Source: UBA5018 sp044375975 (GTDB taxonomy: Bacteria > Cyanobacteriota > Cyanobacteriia > PCC-6307 > Cyanobiaceae). From it: DNA of 8,717 nt. Of the stretch, positions 1 through 6,578 are shown piece by piece. The stretch spans positions 1 to 8,717 of the forward strand of contig JBILLQ010000098.1 in the NCBI GenBank assembly GCA_044375975.1, read 5' to 3'. Both the position numbers and the translations under genes were made by a program. Below the pieces are notes generated by a model. That model had not been told where the DNA came from. It made no database searches and saw nothing but the letters and a program-made list of their open reading frames with translations. Position 1 is the stretch's first letter. Every line of letters begins with the position of its first letter.

Positions 1-1
1 C

Positions 2-85
2 CGGGATGTCTGGCAGTTCATGGAGCAGGCCTGGGTAGCCCATCATCGCGGCGGAGTAATGCCCTCGCTGCTGCCAGATCCCTGA
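2..85 (+). CDS. 3' end of an unrecognised gene (partial)
   Basis: An open frame enters from the left edge and runs 27 codons to a TGA at 83-85. The residues end in GGVMPSLLPDP, and most codons end in G or C, as in the GC-rich sugar transferase gene further right. That codon bias and the lack of any earlier stop support real coding sequence. The piece is too short to assign a family. It lies upstream of, and on the same strand as, the family-25-like transferase gene, about 330 bases away, so the two need not share a transcript. Confidence 0.5.
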   Translation, partial: RDVWQFMEQAWVAHHRGGVMPSLLPDP

Positions 86-415
86 ACTGCTCAGCTCACG
101 CCGCCACCAATTCCTTGCCCCCTCAGCGTTAAGCGATCAGTGGTTGGCTGGTGCCGGGGGCGTCCCGCCCTCTGAACGGGTACAAGGATTGATTCGAGCG
201 AGTGGCAAAATCAATTCAAAAAGCAGAATCAAATAGGCTCAAAAATCGATAAAATTGATCCTCTTCGTCGAAACTTGATCAGCAGATAATCACCTTGAAT
301 AATTTGGCCGGCTCGCCGAGTTGCCAGAGGCTTGCCGTCCAGCCGCTCCCCGGGGATAGAGCATTGGCAAAAATATTAGCAACCATGTTATTCTGGCTGC
401 AGCTTTACGTATATT
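86..415. other. Gene-free stretch before the first transferase gene, AT-rich in its second half
   Basis: I find no convincing gene here. The first 95 bases are GC-rich and include a small hairpin (GGGCG at 158-162 with CGCCC at 166-170) that lacks a T tract, so it is a poor terminator. From about 185 to 300 the sequence turns AT-rich. TTGATC occurs at 255-260 and again at 275-280, exactly 20 bases apart, and GATAAT lies at 285-290; no pair gives a standard -35/-10 spacing. TTGGCA at 364-369 followed by TTATTC at 388-393 is another weak candidate. The promoter of the 416 gene is probably in this stretch, but I cannot pinpoint it. Confidence 0.4.
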
Positions 416-1330
416 TTGAAAATCGCCCCAATTTTGTTTATTGGCCTCGTCACGCATCCAGCCAGTCGCTACAAGAGCAGCCAGGGCAGTACCGGCCTGA
501 TAACGCGCCTGGAAACCGAACTGCGGCAGAGGGAAATTAATGTCTCAATCCTCGTTTGCACAGAAAATTTTTACGACCGGCCGATCACCGGCCGAATGAC
601 GGCCAACAGCCAAATCGCCCAGAAACTGGCAGAGGTTCGCTGGAACCATTATCTCAACCACAAATCACCACCTTTTCATAAACTTTTAATTTATTTTTTC
701 AAGAGACTCCTGGATGCCTCCAGATCTTTATTCAACCAGAAATCGAGGAACGCCACAAGACGATTAATCATTATAGAGCTAGCCCATCTATGGCTAATGC
801 GACACGCGATTGAGGCGGGCGCAACATGGACATTGATTTTAGAGGACGATGCTTTTTGCGATGACATAACAGATCTTGTCGATGGAATTCTAGATATTTT
901 TAAATCTCAGCGGTCAATATCATACATCAACCTCTCTAGGTCATTTACACCGAGACAGCTTGGGGCAAACAGACTCCTCACGCAAGACTCGCTCTCCAGC
1001 TGGAAAGGCCACACACCTCGTTCAATTTTACGAGCATCACTCCCGCTCACAAACACCGTTTGCGCAGTTGCCTATGAAGCAACTTTTCTTAGTGAGTTAT
1101 ATTACACAATCAAATCTATGGGAATTTTCCCGGTAATACCAATCGATTGGAAGCTGAACATGGTCCTATTGAAAATATTCAGCCTAAAATCCACCACTAG
1201 AATTAATTCTGGATGCCTTTTTTATCGAGCCGGGGCCAATTGTGCAGGTATCAATTCATCCGCAGACTCATTCCGATTAATCAATAGCACTGAACTGTCT
1301 TTGCCCACCTCCAAACCAGGAAAGCCCTAG
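416..1330 (+). CDS. Glycosyltransferase resembling LPS glycosyltransferase family 25
   Basis: This 304-aa protein probably transfers a sugar to a growing surface polysaccharide in the cytoplasm. It has a hydrophobic N-terminal strand (ILFIGLVTHP, 6-15). At 138-146 it carries TLILEDDAF, the acidic metal-binding motif in the setting typical of LPS glycosyltransferase family 25 (GT25). A later conserved-looking block, PVIPIDWKLN (239-248), could carry a second acidic residue of the active site. The start is TTG at 416: an in-frame TAG lies at 377-379, and no ATG or GTG occurs between that stop and 416. I see no clear Shine-Dalgarno sequence before it. No signal peptide is evident. Codon use is clearly AT-richer than in the sugar transferase gene, which suggests separate acquisition. 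The gene converges on the minus-strand transferase pair. A GT-A transferase of some kind is likely; the exact family and the sugar are unknown. Confidence 0.72.
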   Translation: MKIAPILFIGLVTHPASRYKSSQGSTGLITRLETELRQREINVSILVCTENFYDRPITGRMTANSQIAQKLAEVRWNHYLNHKSPPFHKLLIYFFKRLLDASRSLFNQKSRNATRRLIIIELAHLWLMRHAIEAGATWTLILEDDAFCDDITDLVDGILDIFKSQRSISYINLSRSFTPRQLGANRLLTQDSLSSWKGHTPRSILRASLPLTNTVCAVAYEATFLSELYYTIKSMGIFPVIPIDWKLNMVLLKIFSLKSTTRINSGCLFYRAGANCAGINSSADSFRLINSTELSLPTSKPGKP

Positions 1331-1370
1331 GCAACCTGAGCCACGGCCAAGGGAAAGATAGCAAAAATCC

Positions 1371-1385
1371 TTGTCGTAGCGACAG
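1371..1385 (-). terminator. Weak candidate terminator of the minus-strand transferase pair
   Basis: TGTCG (1372-1376) and CGACA (1380-1384) form a 5-bp stem around a 3-base loop. Read on the minus strand, the hairpin is followed after a few bases by TTTTT (complement of the A run near 1363-1367). It lies about 40 bases past the stop codon at 1426, in the 95-base gap between two converging genes. The stem is short and the T tract is not directly attached, so this is only a candidate. Confidence 0.3.
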
Positions 1386-1425
1386 CATGTATCAGCAGAA
1401 CGAGCCAATTAGCTCCACCGTTCAA

Positions 1426-2358
1426 TCACCTCGCAAGCCAACGGAAAAATTTATTTATATGTCGACAACTTATCCCTGGCATAAGCAGAAGATAATTGGC
1501 ACAATCCTTGATCGCGCAGCTTGCAATAAAGTAGCGCCGTCGCCAAATGCCCATTAATTGATAACTGATGTGCTCAGGGGGAGCCTGGACAATCCATTCA
1601 CAGTCAATGGCAAGTTTACCCACTTCTCGATTAAACGGCACATGCTCGCATTCAAAAAAATGCCCCAACCACCTCGTCTGATAATAACAATTTTTAATCG
1701 CTATATAACGATACAATCCAATGCCTCCGAAGGCGCTCTCGACACTAATAAGATGGGCATTGCCAAAATACCGCGGAGAATGCTGCAGAGAAAAAAGATA
1801 CCTTTCCAGGGCTTTGGCTGAGCCCAGCAGGGATCTAGACGCAACTACAAGCTCCCGATAGTCGGCTTCCAGCCAGCCGACACAACGAAGTGCCAATAAA
1901 TCATAATAAAAAGGTTGAGAGATTGGGAAAATAGCATTCATTTGTGATTTTACCAAACAATCAACAGCCTTCCAAAAGCCCTCGGGACGCAGTGAAACCG
2001 CGATAGAAGCATCAAGGTCTACCGGAACATATATAGAATTTATGGCAAAGTTTTCCGCGACATCCCTAATTTGATCTAGCAAAAAATTTCGGCACCAAGA
2101 TAGGCGTTCAATGCGCTCTAGCTTTGCTGCCGCCAGGCCAGGAAATTGCCAAATTTTAACCCGATCCGGATACAAAATTTGAATGGTATTTAAAATCTCT
2201 CCAGTTTGGTCTTGCGAGTCATTCTCTAAAAAAAAGAACTGGCACTCATAGTCATGATTAGACAGGGCTAAACTCATCAATGCCTGGAGATTTGCCGGCA
2301 GGTCAGTGGCACAGTCACGAGCAAGGCCTGCGAAGTAAACATGACCACGTTTAGACAT
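1426..2358 (-). CDS. GT69/CAP59-like glycosyltransferase
   Basis: The 310-aa product looks like a GT-A transferase related to the cryptococcal capsule mannosyltransferase family (Pfam CAP59_mtransfer, GT69), which has bacterial members. Visible blocks in order are FLENDSQDQT (43-52, the early acidic loop), ERLSWCRNFLLDQ (84-96, matching the family's RN-containing helix), VPVDLDA (111-117, the probable DxD metal site), YYDLLALR (151-158), ESAFGGIGLYR (207-217) and ECEHVPFN (236-243). Length and block order fit the family. I prefer ATG at 2358, which gives an 8-base overlap with the upstream gene's stop; a GTG at 2373 in the same frame would add five residues. Neither start has a strong ribosome-binding site, so translation is probably coupled to the upstream gene. 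The sugar donor cannot be read from the sequence, so mannose should not be assumed. Confidence 0.75.
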   Translation of the reverse strand: MSKRGHVYFAGLARDCATDLPANLQALMSLALSNHDYECQFFFLENDSQDQTGEILNTIQILYPDRVKIWQFPGLAAAKLERIERLSWCRNFLLDQIRDVAENFAINSIYVPVDLDASIAVSLRPEGFWKAVDCLVKSQMNAIFPISQPFYYDLLALRCVGWLEADYRELVVASRSLLGSAKALERYLFSLQHSPRYFGNAHLISVESAFGGIGLYRYIAIKNCYYQTRWLGHFFECEHVPFNREVGKLAIDCEWIVQAPPEHISYQLMGIWRRRYFIASCAIKDCANYLLLMPGISCRHINKFFRWLAR

Positions 2359-3280
2359 GGCCCAATTGGCCACGAATTATCCGCATCAGCTTGCGAGATT
2401 TGCGGGAAAACTTTTTAACCCAGGAAAGATGGTAGTGGGTTTTCATCGTGTGGACATCAAAATCACGTCGAGACTGCCAGACCGAGGGATGGCGCAATGG
2501 AAATGCTAAAATTCCAGGTGTATCCAGGGGAGAGACTTCATCAATGGTATGGGTGGCATCCAGGCCAAAGCCAATATTTTCAATCAATTCTACAGAAGCA
2601 ACACAAGTCAGGAAACCCGATTTCCAGCAGCTATAAAGCCACACGAGATCCCAAGTATCCACAACATTCAAGTATACCTGATCAATCAGACGTCTCCAGT
2701 AATTAGCGGCCTCCTTGCCAGCAAGCATCTCAACCCAGCCACAGTTGCGAAAGTCAATCCATTGCAACATGTCCTTGTCATAACATCTCCAGGCACGCCT
2801 CCAGGTCGCCCAACCCCAGCAATGGGTATACATAGAGAAATAGTAGCTCTCGTCAATCTGCACACCTGTTGGTAAAAAACAATTTCCTGAGATGGAGCCA
2901 ATCCTTTGATCAAAGCGATGGCGCTCAAGCAATTCTTGGCAATAAAAAAAGAAATCCCGAGTGGGCACGACATCATCCTCAAGAATTATCCCCTCTTCCA
3001 CCTCATCAAAAAACCAATCAATGGCCTGCTCAACCCCTTTGCGGCATCCCATATTAACAGAATTAAAGCGTGTCAGCACCTGGCAAGGCCAATCAATCTG
3101 CTCAACAATAATGCGTTTTACATCGGCGCAAGAAATAACATCGTTTTCATTTCCTTGGCGCGGGCCGTCAGCCGCTACAAACACTTGCGTCGGTTGAATG
3201 GATCGGAGCGAATCCAATACCCGACTCGTATGGGCGGGACGGTTGAAAGCGATCAACAGAATTGGAACTGGAAAACTCAT
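2351..3280 (-). CDS. HlpA-like GT-A glycosyltransferase
   Basis: This 309-aa protein matches the family often labelled hemolytic protein HlpA-like, which has a GT2-type GT-A fold and is common in polysaccharide clusters. Despite the label, a transferase role is far more likely than haemolysis. In order it shows a first beta strand with PVPILLIAFNRP (4-15), FVAADGPR (34-41), NMGCRKGVEQAIDWFF (76-91), the metal-site block GIILEDDVVP (97-106), the aromatic signature CWGWATWRRAW (154-164) and TWDLVW (209-214), whose Asp could be the catalytic base. The start chosen is ATG at 3280, because homologues I know begin close to this MSFPVPILL wording; an ATG at 3304 would add eight residues. It heads a two-gene minus-strand unit with the GT69-like gene. 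Its codons are less GC-rich than those of the sugar transferase gene across the gap. Confidence 0.82.
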   Translation of the reverse strand: MSFPVPILLIAFNRPAHTSRVLDSLRSIQPTQVFVAADGPRQGNENDVISCADVKRIIVEQIDWPCQVLTRFNSVNMGCRKGVEQAIDWFFDEVEEGIILEDDVVPTRDFFFYCQELLERHRFDQRIGSISGNCFLPTGVQIDESYYFSMYTHCWGWATWRRAWRCYDKDMLQWIDFRNCGWVEMLAGKEAANYWRRLIDQVYLNVVDTWDLVWLYSCWKSGFLTCVASVELIENIGFGLDATHTIDEVSPLDTPGILAFPLRHPSVWQSRRDFDVHTMKTHYHLSWVKKFSRKSRKLMRIIRGQLGHV

Positions 3281-3701
3281 GGGGCCAGTGCGTAACCAAT
3301 CCATAGCCAGCCATGATCATCGCCGACGCCACCAAACCACTGCCACTGCCTCTGCCACTGCCACTTCAACCAGACCCAGCAGCAAGCCCCGGCCGCTGGC
3401 GCCAGAAATTCAATTCAGCAGCCAGCTACCAATCTGTCCCCTGATAAGGCCAGCGCCGCCCAGCTGGACAGCGGCGGCGGGGAGCCGAGGCCCACAAGCG
3501 AGCTGGGAGCGAGGCCGAAGGCCACGGGCAGCGGCCCAGAAGGCAACCTCAACCGCCAGCGCCGCCTCCCTGGGAGCCCGCTTGCGCGTGGTGGGCCCAC
3601 GGCCCAAGAGCTGCTGGCGGCTGGCCTGACTGCCCCAGATCCGGTTAGATCAGCTGGCGAAATTGGTTTGGCTGGCATGGGCGCGGGGGGAAAGGGCTGA
3701 G
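3281..3701. other. GC-rich divergent intergenic region with a CCACTG repeat
   Basis: The region lies between divergent genes and should hold promoters in both directions, but I see no convincing -35/-10 pair. It is very GC-rich, and open frames on both strands overlap one another, as expected from composition alone. At 3337-3366 the hexamer CCACTG repeats five times in tandem, with single-base changes in the third and fifth units. In the frame of an ATG at 3313 this reads as five Pro-Leu pairs inside a 43-codon frame ending at 3444. That frame has no ribosome-binding site and no recognisable homologue. The stretch could be decayed coding DNA or a long leader. Just before the sugar transferase, GGGGGAAAGG (about 3685-3694) may act as its Shine-Dalgarno region. 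Confidence 0.4.
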
Positions 3702-5071
3702 ATGTGGTGGCGCACCCCCTGGTTGAAGCAGCGCTCGCTGATGCTCAGCCTGGCCCTTGGCGACGGGCTGCTGCTGCTCGGCTTCTACAACTGGATCTAC
3801 TGGCAGCAGTTCCAGCACTGGCCGGGGCTCACCAGCTCGATCGCCACCTTGATCCTCTGCTGGCTGGGGAGCTCCTACCTGCTGGGGCGCTACTCCAAGC
3901 CAGATCCTGGCCAGCCGGACAGTCGCCGCCGAAGGCTGGGCTCCACCCTGCTGGTGGCGGGCCTGGGGCTGGTGGCGGTGGTGGTGCTCAGCTGGGGTCT
4001 GCAATCGGACGACCCGCGCACCTTCCGCGGTTTCGTGCTGCCCGTGCTGGGCGGCGCCAGCCTGGGATCGGCGGCGGCCCAACTCTGGGTAACGGGCCGG
4101 CAAAAGCGGCTGCAGCACTGGCTGCTGGTGGGCTCAGCCCAGGAGTTGACCCTGCTGCTGCGGGAGCTGGCCCACCACCCCCCTCCGGCGCCCTGGCGAT
4201 CGACTACTGCGACAGCCAAGCCCTGGGCCATCGCGCCAGCCCAGGCGCGGTGGAGGTGGATGGCATCGCCGTCAGTGAGCTGGCCAACCTGTCGGATTCG
4301 CTGATCGAAGAACTGCTGGCCAAGCGCGGTAGCGGGGCGGTGCTCTGCAGCCTGGTGAGCTGGAGTGAACAGCAGCTGCAAAGGGTGCCACCGGAACTGT
4401 TCTCCAGCCGCTGGCTGGTGCAGGCCGAGGGTTTTGAACTGCAGCCGGGTCGTTGGGGCTGGCGCGTCAAGCGGCTGGGCGATCTGCTGGTGGCCGCGGC
4501 CCTGCTGCTGGCCACTGCACCGCTGCTGCTGCTGGCGGCCGCGGCGATCCGCTTGGAAGACGGCGGCCCGGTGCTCTACGGCCAGATGCGCACGGGCCTC
4601 TACGGCCAGCCCTATCGGGTCTGGAAACTGCGCAGCATGGTGCTGGATGCCGAGCGCCAGGGGGCCCGCTGGGCCCGCCGCGATGACCCCCGCATCACCC
4701 GCGTGGGCCAACTGCTAAGGCGCCTGCGTATCGATGAACTGCCCCAGCTGATCAGCGTGCTGCAGGGGGACATGAGCCTGATCGGCCCCCGCCCCGAACG
4801 CCCCGAGCTGGAGGTGATCCTGGAGCAGACCATCCCCCACTACCGCGTGCGCCACTGGATCAAGCACGGCCTCAGCGGCTGGGCCCAGCTGTGCTTTCCC
4901 TATGGAGCCAGCCTGGAGGACAGCCGCATGAAACTCAGCTACGACCTCTACTACCTGCGCAACGCCAACCCCCTCCTAGACCTGCTGATCCTGCTCAAGA
5001 CAATCCGGCTAGTGAGCCTGGCCAAGGGGGCCATTCCCGCCGCCGTGAGCGCAGCGCAGCCCCAGCGGTGA
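3702..5071 (+). CDS. Polyprenyl-phosphate sugar-1-phosphate transferase, split by a -1 frameshift
   Basis: This membrane enzyme would start polysaccharide assembly by moving a sugar-1-phosphate from a nucleotide sugar to undecaprenyl phosphate. The first frame (ATG 3702, with a purine-rich GGGGGAAAGG upstream) encodes hydrophobic N-terminal segments near residues 12-28, 45-62, 81-98 and 110-127. It then loses homology near 4184 and stops at 4304. The -1 frame continues the protein to TGA at 5071. The joined product has 456 residues, a normal family length. Its C-terminal part is the Bac_transf domain (PF02397): KRLGDLL plus a hydrophobic membrane hairpin (257-282), GGPVLYGQMRTGLYG (288-302), VWKLRSM (306-312), the catalytic Asp-Glu in RIDELPQL (342-349) and GDMSLIGPRPERPE (355-368). 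The break sits on six C at 4178-4183. Sequencing error, mutation, phase variation and recoding are all possible. If the break is real and not recoded, the gene is inactive. Codons are strongly GC-rich. Confidence 0.85.
4178..4184 (+). other. Poly-C -1 frameshift site in the sugar transferase
   Basis: The bases C-CCC-CCT have the X-XXX-XXY form of a -1 slippery heptamer, in phase with the upstream reading frame (codons at 4179-4181 and 4182-4184). Slipping back one base joins the membrane part (ending ELAHHPP) to the downstream part (beginning SGALAIDY). GGGAG at 4162-4166 lies 11 bases upstream, about where the stimulatory Shine-Dalgarno-like element sits in dnaX recoding. An imperfect downstream pairing is possible between CTGGCGAT (4193-4200) and ATCGCGCCAG (4230-4239). 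A seventh C would also restore one continuous frame, so a simple base loss explains the facts equally well. Confidence 0.5.
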
Positions 5072-5351
5072 GGAGACATGCACGATCGTGACTTACCGGG
5101 TCGTCGGGAGCTTAAATTGGGCGAAAGCTGTATACTGGGTCGAAAACTACACCCCCAGGTGCTGGGGCGCCCATGCCAGCGCGAAGGAATATGCATCTCC
5201 CAAGACTCGCCTACCAAGACATGCCAGTTGACTGGCATTTGACTGGCCACGGGCTTGCCAACAATCACTCCGCTCAAAATTAGCGATCCCTTGCGAGAGT
5301 ATTGTATCCGCAGCACCCCTCAGTCTCCACCTAACTAACTCCACCTAACTA
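5072..5351 (+). promoter_or_regulatory. Leader between the sugar transferase and the first GT4 gene
   Basis: This 280-base gap holds several possible signals. A 54-codon frame (ATG 5078 to TGA 5242) follows AGGAG only two bases away. It encodes four cysteines but resembles nothing I recognise, so I do not call it a gene. TATACT at 5131-5136 is a possible -10 box without a good -35 partner. An 18-bp dyad lies at 5221-5238, overlapping a nearly back-to-back repeat of TTGACTGGC (5228-5236 and 5239-5247). The gap ends with a 14-bp tandem duplication that runs into the next start codon. No T-tailed hairpin marks the end of the upstream gene. Confidence 0.35.
5221..5238. promoter_or_regulatory. 18-bp dyad, possible operator
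   Basis: ATGCCAGT and ACTGGCAT are perfect inverted arms of 8 bp separated by TG. Two copies of TTGACTGGC (5228-5236, 5239-5247), 11 bases apart, overlap the right arm, so the same bases recur on one face of the helix. No T tract follows, which argues against a terminator. A binding site for a dimeric regulator, or an RNA hairpin in the leader, would both fit. I know of no matching consensus. Confidence 0.35.
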
Positions 5352-5352
5352 A
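5325..5352 (+). repeat. 14-bp perfect tandem duplication
   Basis: CTCCACCTAACTAA occurs twice without a gap (5325-5338 and 5339-5352). The last A of the second copy is the first base of the ATG start of the GT4 gene. The CTCCACC part resembles an anti-Shine-Dalgarno sequence instead of a ribosome-binding site. It can pair with TGGAG at 5369-5373 inside the gene. Confidence 0.85.
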
Positions 5353-6578
5353 TGCATTCGCAAGGGACTGGAGGTATCAACTCGCTTCGGTCCAACAAAA
5401 TAGACCCAACTCGACCAAGCTTGTACCAGCTAGTGCGAGAATGGCCGCCTGGGTACGGAGGCATCGAGCGGGTCGCCCATGAACTTGCCACAGCCTGGCA
5501 GAAATGGGGGCAAAATATATCAACAATAAGCTTGCGTGGGCGCACGAGAGGCCACGGCGAAGACCCCCTGCCAGTGAACTACAGCCGAAAGCATCTAACC
5601 AGCATTGCCATTGGCCAAATCCTGATACCCTTACCGCAAAACAGACTGCTAGAAGCACTAATAAGTGATCAGCCACTGGTGGTGCACCTACCCTGCCCCA
5701 CCCTGCTATGCCTAGGAATGATCGCCGGGACATTGCGCTCTAATCGTCGAATCTGGCTCTACTGGCATTCGTTTGTGGAGTCGGATCCAGGGCCAAAAGG
5801 CTGGCTGATTGGCATCTATCAGTTTCTGGCGCTGCGCTGGGCGGCGCTCAGGCCTGAATACGTCATCACCACATCTCCGCAGCTGACCAAAGCATTGACA
5901 GATGCTGGCGTGCCCCAGCAGCGGCTGCGGCAACTTCCCTGCTGCATCTCGGATAGCACTGAGCGAGCTGCCCTGCGAATCCAGCAGCAACGGCAGGAGG
6001 AAGAGGCCCCAGCGGCAGGATCGACCCAGCAGCCCAGCAGCTTTCGACTACTATTCATCGGCCGCCTCGATAGTTACAAAAGGCTCGACTGGCTGATCGA
6101 TGCCTTCCCCGATAGCGGCGCAACCGCGTTGGACATAGTTGGCGATGGAGCCAAGAGGCAGACATTTGAGCGCCTAGCCGCCAGCAGCCGCAGTGCCGCT
6201 TCGATCCGGTTCCACGGCAGACTGAGCGAGGAGATGAAGCTCGAGCTGCTGCGCAAGGCTCAATTGCTGGTGCTACCTGCCGATCGCAGCAACGAGGCCT
6301 TCGGGATCGCGCAACTGGAGGCCCTGGCCTGTGGAGTGCCCGCCCTGGCCCTAGATCACCCCCGTTCGGGCATGGCCTGGGTTGGGGGCCTGGGAGCATT
6401 AATGCAACGCAATGGCCTGCCACCCCTGCGCCAGCCAGAACAACTGGCGGCCGCCATACGACTATTCAGCCAAAATCGCCATTGCCTGCAAGCAGCAACC
6501 AATGCAGCAAAAGAGCGCTACGAACGACTCTTCTCCCGCGCCACATGGCTACGCCAACTAAAGGAAATAACGTCGTGA
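5352..6578 (+). CDS. GT4 family glycosyltransferase (first of a coupled pair)
   Basis: This 408-aa GT-B enzyme should add a sugar from a nucleotide donor to a lipid-linked saccharide, with retention of the anomer. The N-terminal acceptor domain contains the glycine-rich loop PPGYGGIERVAHELA (32-46) and a WHSF segment (138-141). The C-terminal donor domain contains LLFIGRLDSYKRLDWLIDAF (233-252), with a conserved Arg and Lys for phosphate binding, then DIVGDGAKR (261-269), FHGRLSEE (287-294) and the EX7E motif in NEAFGIAQLEALACGVP (314-330; Glu315 and Glu323). Length is normal. The ATG at 5352 has no Shine-Dalgarno sequence, and the first 22 residues look unlike the family, so a later start such as TTG 5421 or GTG 5433 is possible. 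Its end overlaps the next gene by GTGA, which implies coupled translation. Base composition is intermediate between the GC-rich and AT-rich parts of the window. Confidence 0.9.
   Translation: MHSQGTGGINSLRSNKIDPTRPSLYQLVREWPPGYGGIERVAHELATAWQKWGQNISTISLRGRTRGHGEDPLPVNYSRKHLTSIAIGQILIPLPQNRLLEALISDQPLVVHLPCPTLLCLGMIAGTLRSNRRIWLYWHSFVESDPGPKGWLIGIYQFLALRWAALRPEYVITTSPQLTKALTDAGVPQQRLRQLPCCISDSTERAALRIQQQRQEEEAPAAGSTQQPSSFRLLFIGRLDSYKRLDWLIDAFPDSGATALDIVGDGAKRQTFERLAASSRSAASIRFHGRLSEEMKLELLRKAQLLVLPADRSNEAFGIAQLEALACGVPALALDHPRSGMAWVGGLGALMQRNGLPPLRQPEQLAAAIRLFSQNRHCLQAATNAAKERYERLFSRATWLRQLKEITS
6561..6577 (+). promoter_or_regulatory. Ribosome-binding site and coupled GTG start
   Basis: AAGGA (6561-6565) lies 9 bases before GTG (6575-6577), and this GTG shares GTGA with the stop of the preceding gene. 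The arrangement decides the start of the second GT4 gene and points to translational coupling. Confidence 0.65.

Noticed and set aside
156..172. Hairpin GGGCG/CGCCC as a terminator for the left-edge gene
   Set aside because: The loop is only three bases and no T tract follows.
295..540. 81-codon frame overlapping the start of the first transferase gene
   Set aside because: It has no recognisable motif, and beyond 416 it shadows a frame with clear glycosyltransferase features.
3645..4118. Long minus-strand frames opposite the sugar transferase (also 3890-4711 and 4204-4515)
   Set aside because: They mirror a GC-rich gene with clear membrane and Bac_transf motifs on the plus strand, and they are low in complexity (Gln, Ala, Pro rich). 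They are expected shadows.
3704..4183. The -1 frame read from a GTG at 3704 as the true N terminus of the sugar transferase
   Set aside because: Before 4184 this frame gives Gly, Ala and Pro-rich sequence without membrane segments, while the other frame gives the expected hydrophobic N terminus. The homology switches frame at the C run.
5078..5242. 54-codon frame with AGGAG just before its ATG and four cysteines
   Set aside because: The AGGAG-to-ATG spacing is only two bases, an overlapping alternative frame (GTG 5088 to 5231) is equally open, and nothing resembles a known family.
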